Below, in pieces: positions 5,326-8,648 of a stretch of DNA of 8,648 nt. The notes beneath the pieces were generated by a model. It searched no databases. It was not told the origin of the DNA and worked only from the letters and a program-made list of their open reading frames with translations. Where the stretch lies: contig CALBKQ010000102.1 of assembly GCA_937895645.1 (NCBI GenBank), forward strand, positions 1 to 8,648. The letters run 5' to 3'. Within the stretch, counting starts at the first letter, position 1; every line of letters starts with the position of its first letter. Source of the DNA: an uncultured Clostridia bacterium. Its GTDB lineage: Bacteria > Bacillota > Clostridia > Oscillospirales > Acutalibacteraceae. The translations under genes were made by a program, and so were the position numbers.

Positions 5326-6855
5326 ATGCGAGTACTTACAGTTGAAAATACAAAAAAACTAGAAACCCTTGCCAATGAAACTGGCATTTCATATCTTCAG
5401 TTAATGGAGAATGCGGGTTCATATTGCGCAAGAATAATCCGTAAAACTTTCGAAAATACAAACAAACGAAATGCACTTGTGGTTTGTGGTAAAGGCAAAA
5501 ACGGTGGTGACGGATTTGTAATTGCACGCAAGCTCTTTGAAAATGGTTACAAAGTTAATGTGCTTATGGCTATGGGATTGCCAACTGATAGCGAATCCTC
5601 TGAAATGCTTTCACGTATTCGTGCTATGGGCATAAATATCGCATATTTCAACGAAACAACTGATAAGTATTTTGAAGACGCACAAATCATTATTGATTGT
5701 ATTTTTGGCGTGGGCTTTCGTGGAGAGCCTGACAGCAACATCACTTTACTTATAGAGAAAATCAATGATTCATCTGCAACGGTTGTAAGTATTGATGTGC
5801 CAAGTGGACTTGAGGGTGATAGTAATAAGGCACCAATAAATTCAATTACTGCTGATATGACTATCGCCGTACTTGTGTTAAAGCCTGTCCATGTGTTAAA
5901 ACCATCAATGGAAAAGTGCGGTAAAGTCGTTGTTGCCCCTCTTGCAATACCTGAAAAGTGTTATAGTCAGGTGAATACAACACTTTTTACAATGAGTGCT
6001 GACGAATTAAAACCATTCTTCAAAAAGCGTGAAACTGATAGTCATAAAGGCACATTTGGTACAGTGCTTGTAATCGGTGGCAGTTACGAAATGCCAAACG
6101 CAGTGTATTTTGCATCGCAAGGTGCAGTGAATAGTGGAGCAGGACTTGTTAAGGTTGCATTTCCGTCAGTAGCATATAATGCAATCGCACCAAAAACCTA
6201 TGAACAGATTTTAATACCTCTCGAAAGCAATAAAAAAGGTAGAATATCGCAGAATGCAACAAGACGCCTTGAAACTGAACTAAAAAAATGTTCTTGTGTG
6301 CTTATAGGTTGCGGAATGGGTAACGATGAAGATACAAAACTCATTACTGAATTTGTAATTAAAAATGCAGAAGTACCTATTATTCTTGATGCAGATGGCA
6401 TAAATTGTCTTAAAGATAACATAGATATAATAGACAGTGCAAAAGTGCCTGTAATTCTCACGCCCCATCCAAAAGAAATGTCAAGGATTGCAGGAGTTAC
6501 CGTTGATGAAATTCAAGAAAATCGTGGTGCAGTTGTAAGCTCCTTTACAAAAGCACATAAGTCTGTACTTGTACTTAAAGGTGCGTCAACACTTGTAGGT
6601 AGTACAGATTATGACGATATTTATGTGAATTCAACAGGTAATCCGGGAATGGCCACGGGCGGTAGTGGTGATGTGCTTGGTGGAATAATAGCATCTTTTG
6701 TTGCACAAGGCATTGACCCATTCACAAGTGCTGTCGCAGGCGTAAATGTTCACGGTATGGTGGGGGATAAAGTAACAGAAAAATATTCAATGATGGGTAA
6801 CACGCCATCACTTATGTTAAATGAACTCCCTTTGATACTCAAAAAATTTGAATAG
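5326..6855 (+). CDS. nnr: Bifunctional NAD(P)HX epimerase / ADP-dependent NAD(P)HX dehydratase
   Basis: The 509-residue fusion has the usual length for the bifunctional enzyme. The N-terminal YjeF_N epimerase half (about 1-215) has GKGKNGGDG (55-63), DCIFGVG (124-130) and SIDVPSG (155-161). The C-terminal ribokinase-like dehydratase half (about 235-509) has HKGTFGTVLVIGGS (240-253), GCGMG (328-332), LDADGIN (354-360), LTPHPKE (378-384), KGAS (418-421) and the nucleotide-binding GNPGMATGGSGDVLGG (438-453). It repairs hydrated NADH and NADPH: the epimerase interconverts the R and S forms, and the dehydratase restores the cofactor using ADP or ATP. The ATG at 5326 is chosen because GGAG (5314-5317) precedes it by 8 bases and the protein then begins with the conserved MRVLTVENTKKLE. 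A longer GTG reading from 5257 starts inside the terminator hairpin. The next gene follows after 10 bases. Confidence 0.95.
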   Translation: MRVLTVENTKKLETLANETGISYLQLMENAGSYCARIIRKTFENTNKRNALVVCGKGKNGGDGFVIARKLFENGYKVNVLMAMGLPTDSESSEMLSRIRAMGINIAYFNETTDKYFEDAQIIIDCIFGVGFRGEPDSNITLLIEKINDSSATVVSIDVPSGLEGDSNKAPINSITADMTIAVLVLKPVHVLKPSMEKCGKVVVAPLAIPEKCYSQVNTTLFTMSADELKPFFKKRETDSHKGTFGTVLVIGGSYEMPNAVYFASQGAVNSGAGLVKVAFPSVAYNAIAPKTYEQILIPLESNKKGRISQNATRRLETELKKCSCVLIGCGMGNDEDTKLITEFVIKNAEVPIILDADGINCLKDNIDIIDSAKVPVILTPHPKEMSRIAGVTVDEIQENRGAVVSSFTKAHKSVLVLKGASTLVGSTDYDDIYVNSTGNPGMATGGSGDVLGGIIASFVAQGIDPFTSAVAGVNVHGMVGDKVTEKYSMMGNTPSLMLNELPLILKKFE

Positions 6856-6865
6856 GTAATTTATT

Positions 6866-7390
6866 ATGAAAAAAATCCTTTGTATTTTTATGTGCCTGAT
6901 AGTGTTAGGCGGTTGCAGTGTAGAAAAAATAAAGGAAATCAAAAAAGAGCCACTGGAAGTCAGTGGCTTTAATACTACCATAAAATCAACTGTAAACAAT
7001 GTGCAGATTTCTGCAAATGCAGAGTATGTGCCGTATAAAAGCCTTAATTTCACATTCACTTCGCCTGAAACAGTAAAAGATATGCAAATACTGTGCAGTA
7101 ATGGTGAATATACTGTAAATATGAATAAACTATCATTTACATTTACAGGTGAAAAACTACCATTTAATATGATTTGCAGAACGCTTGAAACCTGTATAAA
7201 CTCTGTTCAGGGTATATCACCTGAAACTGACACAGAAACAGATTTACTTGTATTTTCATATAACGCAGATGGTCACATTTGCAAACTCTATACCGAAAAA
7301 GAAACAAGAAAATTTGTAAAACTTTCAGTTGACGGTAACGATTTGCTGTTCTTTGAAAATTTTGAATACAGGGACAAACAGAGTAACTAA
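6866..7390 (+). CDS. Small lipoprotein of unknown function
   Basis: The 174-residue product begins with a lipoprotein signal peptide: MKK, a hydrophobic stretch and the lipobox LGGC with the lipidated Cys at 17. The mature part is beta-rich by appearance, with alternating hydrophobic residues (for example NFTFTSPETVKDMQI), and has three further Cys (82, 104, 109). I recognise no specific family. Position suggests a link to YdcC, the LolA-like lipoprotein found between acpS/nnr-type genes and alr-ndoA in bacilli, but this is inference from context. It starts 10 bases after the nnr stop with only a weak Shine-Dalgarno sequence (AGGT overlapping that stop), so it is probably expressed with nnr by translational coupling. 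Confidence 0.8.
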   Translation: MKKILCIFMCLIVLGGCSVEKIKEIKKEPLEVSGFNTTIKSTVNNVQISANAEYVPYKSLNFTFTSPETVKDMQILCSNGEYTVNMNKLSFTFTGEKLPFNMICRTLETCINSVQGISPETDTETDLLVFSYNADGHICKLYTEKETRKFVKLSVDGNDLLFFENFEYRDKQSN

Positions 7391-7409
7391 TACATAAAAT
7401 GTATTACTC
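7381..7409 (+). other. Hairpin over the lipoprotein stop codon, upstream of mazF
   Basis: GAGTAA (7381-7386) pairs with TTACTC (7404-7409), and TACAT (7391-7395) pairs with ATGTA (7399-7403) around AAA, with CTAA bulged on the 5' side. An alternative pairing of AATACAT with ATGTATT is also possible. There is no T-run, so it is not a clear terminator. It contains UACAU, the cleavage sequence of NdoA-type MazF enzymes. Confidence 0.45.
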
Positions 7410-7483
7410 CCCGAAAATTTTGCCTTTAATGTTTAATTACACACTTTATAGGTAAAAATAAAATCAAAGGAGTGATACGAAAA

Positions 7484-7828
7484 ATGAATGTCAAAAGAGG
7501 GGACATATATTACGCTGATTTAAGTCCTGTGGTAGGGTCTGAACAAGGCGGAGTAAGACCGGTACTTATTGTGCAGAATGATGTGGGCAACAAATATAGC
7601 CCAACGGTTATTGCTGCTGCCATCACAAGTCAACAGGATAAATCCCGATTACCAACTCATATAAGCGTAAATGGTAATGCCTGTGGATTAAGTAAAGATT
7701 CTGTTGTACTTCTCGAGCAAGTAAGAACACTTGATAAGCAACGCCTTAAAGAGCGAATGGGTAATCTTTCAACAACAGATATGAATAAAATCAATAAAGC
7801 CTTAACAGTAAGTTTCGGTTTAATATAA
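7484..7828 (+). CDS. mazF: MazF/NdoA family mRNA endoribonuclease (no adjacent antitoxin)
   Basis: The 114-residue product is close in length and motifs to B. subtilis NdoA. It opens with RGDIYYADLSPVVGSEQGG (residues 5-23), and the two catalytic residues known from NdoA, Arg25 (VRPVLI) and Thr48 (AITSQ), fall at exactly the same numbers. The C-terminal half has CGLSKDSVVLLEQVRTLDK. NdoA cleaves single-stranded RNA at UACAU; the same specificity here is plausible but untested. The start at 7484 follows AAAGGAG (7466-7472) by 11 bases; a GTG inside that ribosome binding site is not a credible start. No CopG/MazE-type antitoxin gene lies upstream (7391-7483 is too short and has no ORF) or in the 230 bases downstream, so the toxin is an orphan locally. 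No alr is present either. Confidence 0.93.
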   Translation: MNVKRGDIYYADLSPVVGSEQGGVRPVLIVQNDVGNKYSPTVIAAAITSQQDKSRLPTHISVNGNACGLSKDSVVLLEQVRTLDKQRLKERMGNLSTTDMNKINKALTVSFGLI

Positions 7829-7844
7829 ATACAAATTAAATCTT

Positions 7845-7916
7845 GGCTCCCCTGAAAGGGGAGCTGTCTGCGTAAGCAGACTGAGGGGTGTCATTCTGAG
7901 CGTAGCGAAGAATCTC
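7845..7916 (+). repeat. GC-rich structured intergenic repeat
   Basis: Two adjacent perfect hairpins, GCTCCCCT-GAA-AGGGGAGC (7846-7864) and GTCTGC-GTAA-GCAGAC (7866-7881), are followed by TGAGGGGTGTC and an imperfect palindrome, ATTCT...AGAAT (7893-7913), containing GAGCGTAGCGA. It stands out sharply in AT-rich DNA. From memory, very similar stretches (a GGCTCCC hairpin, then CATTCTGAGCG-AGCGAAGAATCTC) recur in intergenic regions of gut Clostridia, so this is probably a dispersed non-coding repeat. It may also act as a weak terminator for mazF, but it lacks a T-run. Confidence 0.7.
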
Positions 7917-7959
7917 ATAAATATAATTATTAAAAATCTATTAAATTTACATAAAAGAC

Positions 7960-7988
7960 TTGACGATTTGGAAAAAAGTGGCTAAAAT
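7960..7988 (+). promoter_or_regulatory. Sigma-A promoter of groESL
   Basis: TTGACG (7960-7965), a 17-base spacer and TAAAAT (7983-7988). Transcription should start near 7995, within the CIRCE operator, the arrangement expected for HrcA repression. Confidence 0.85.
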
Positions 7989-7993
7989 ATAAA

Positions 7994-8020
7994 TTAGCAC
8001 TCAGGAGTTGAGAGTGCTAA
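7994..8020 (+). promoter_or_regulatory. CIRCE operator (HrcA binding site)
   Basis: TTAGCACTC-N9-GAGTGCTAA is a perfect match to the CIRCE consensus, including the 9-base spacer. HrcA bound here represses groESL until heat or misfolded protein withdraws GroEL support for HrcA. The operator overlaps the predicted transcript start, and in RNA it forms a stem near the 5' end. Confidence 0.97.
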
Positions 8021-8060
8021 AAATAAGTATTTATTATTCTTTTTCAGGAGGTAACATAAA

Positions 8061-8345
8061 ATGACTATTAAACCACTTGCAGACAGAGTTGTACTCAAAT
8101 CTTGCGAAATGGAAGAAACAACAAAAAGCGGTATCGTGCTCGCAGCAGCTGCTCAGGAGAAACCACAGGTAGCAGAAGTTGTAGCAGTAGGCCCAGGCGG
8201 ACTTATTGATGGTCACGAAGTAGAAATGTATGTTAAGGTTGGCGATAAGGTAATTATCGGCAAGTATTCAGGTACAGAAGTTAAGATGGATAATGTTGAA
8301 TACACAATTGTTCGTCAGTCAGAAATTCTTGCAGTAGTAGAATAA
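8061..8345 (+). CDS. groES: Co-chaperonin GroES (Hsp10)
   Basis: The 94-residue product has normal GroES length. It starts with MTIKPLADRVVLK, has the mobile loop around residues 16-34 with the GroEL-contacting tripeptide I25-V26-L27, a roof-loop region after VGPGG (43-47) and the usual VGDKVIIGKYSGTEVK segment. It caps the GroEL ring during folding in the cytoplasm. AGGAGGT (8046-8052) lies 8 bases before the ATG. It is first in the groES-groEL operon under CIRCE control. All three proline codons are CCA and lysine codons are mixed, unlike rplM and rpsI. Confidence 0.98.
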   Translation: MTIKPLADRVVLKSCEMEETTKSGIVLAAAAQEKPQVAEVVAVGPGGLIDGHEVEMYVKVGDKVIIGKYSGTEVKMDNVEYTIVRQSEILAVVE

Positions 8346-8359
8346 GGAGGGCTAATATA

Positions 8360-8648
8360 ATGGCTAAACAGATTATTTACGGTGAAGAAGCTCGCAAAGC
8401 TCTTCAGACAGGTATTGATAAATTAAGCAATACAGTTAAAATTACACTTGGACCAAAAGGTAGAAACGTAGTTCTTGACAGAAAATACGGTGCTCCACTT
8501 ATCACAAATGATGGCGTTACAATCGCAAAAGAAGTTGAACTTGAAGACGCTTTTGAAAATATGGGTGCACAGCTTGTTAAAGAAGTTGCAACAAAAACAA
8601 ACGATGTTGCAGGTGATGGTACAACAACAGCAACACTTCTTGCTCAGG
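8360..8648 (+). CDS. groEL: Chaperonin GroEL (Hsp60), 5' part only
   Basis: The first 96 residues are visible before the window ends. They begin MAKQIIYGEEARKAL and include the ATP-pocket segment GPKGRNVVLD (31-40), DGVTIAKE with Asp51, and the nucleotide-binding GDGTTTAT (85-92) with Asp86, all as expected for a functional GroEL. It folds proteins in its double-ring cavity with GroES. AAGGAGG (8344-8350) overlaps the groES stop and lies 9 bases before the ATG; the gap between the genes is 14 bases. All nine visible lysines use AAA. Confidence 0.98.
   Translation, partial: MAKQIIYGEEARKALQTGIDKLSNTVKITLGPKGRNVVLDRKYGAPLITNDGVTIAKEVELEDAFENMGAQLVKEVATKTNDVAGDGTTTATLLAQ

Noticed and set aside
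7829..8060. Downstream antitoxin gene for MazF
   Set aside because: The region holds a non-coding repeat and the groESL promoter and operator; no ORF with a ribosome binding site is present.

Overview
The window reads as chromosome from a low- to mid-GC Gram-positive Clostridia bacterium, most likely Oscillospiraceae/Ruminococcaceae. Supporting signs are strong sigma-A promoters, AGGAGG ribosome binding sites, a HrcA/CIRCE-controlled groESL operon, an AzlCD exporter, a YabE-like DUF348-G5-3D cell-wall protein preceded by a perfect WalR-type box, an NdoA-like MazF, and a secreted Thr-rich-linker/SH3 protein of the kind seen in ruminococci. This placement rests on gene content and style only. 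No rRNA, tRNA, CRISPR array, transposase or integrase gene was seen.

Layout. Positions 1-688 hold the C-terminal part of an exported SH3-domain protein, followed by a long hairpin and an intrinsic terminator. Positions 986-1926 are the rplM-rpsI operon (L13, S9), with a consensus promoter, an A-tract UP element and a leader hairpin that may be an L13 autoregulatory element. Positions 1909-2370 are the strangest part. The last 18 bases of rpsI, its terminator and about 120 bases of structured DNA repeat exactly with a 195-bp period, and a third partial copy with a slightly diverged terminator follows. Positions 2424-3501 are azlC-azlD, with overlapping reading frames and a strong terminator. 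Positions 3543-3972 are an AT-rich regulatory region with a WalR box, several dyads and a TTGACT-17-TATAAT promoter for the 3D-domain protein (3973-5235). Positions 5326-7828 hold nnr (NAD(P)HX repair), a small lipoprotein of unknown function and mazF. A GC-rich interspersed-type repeat follows, then groES and the start of groEL behind a perfect CIRCE operator.

The window is mostly housekeeping: translation, envelope maintenance, metabolite repair and protein folding. The nnr-lipoprotein-mazF order looks like a reduced form of the Firmicutes acpS/nnr-ydcC-alr-ndoAI-ndoA neighbourhood; the racemase and the antitoxin are absent here, leaving an orphan MazF.

The main things to check are the 195-bp triplication with its potential multibranch RNA fold, and a sharp change in codon preference across it. 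rplM uses AAG for all 15 lysines, while the visible groEL uses AAA for all 9. rplM and rpsI use no CCA proline codon, while groES and groEL use only CCA. Either a horizontal or integration boundary or an assembly join could explain this. No clearly new multigene system was found.
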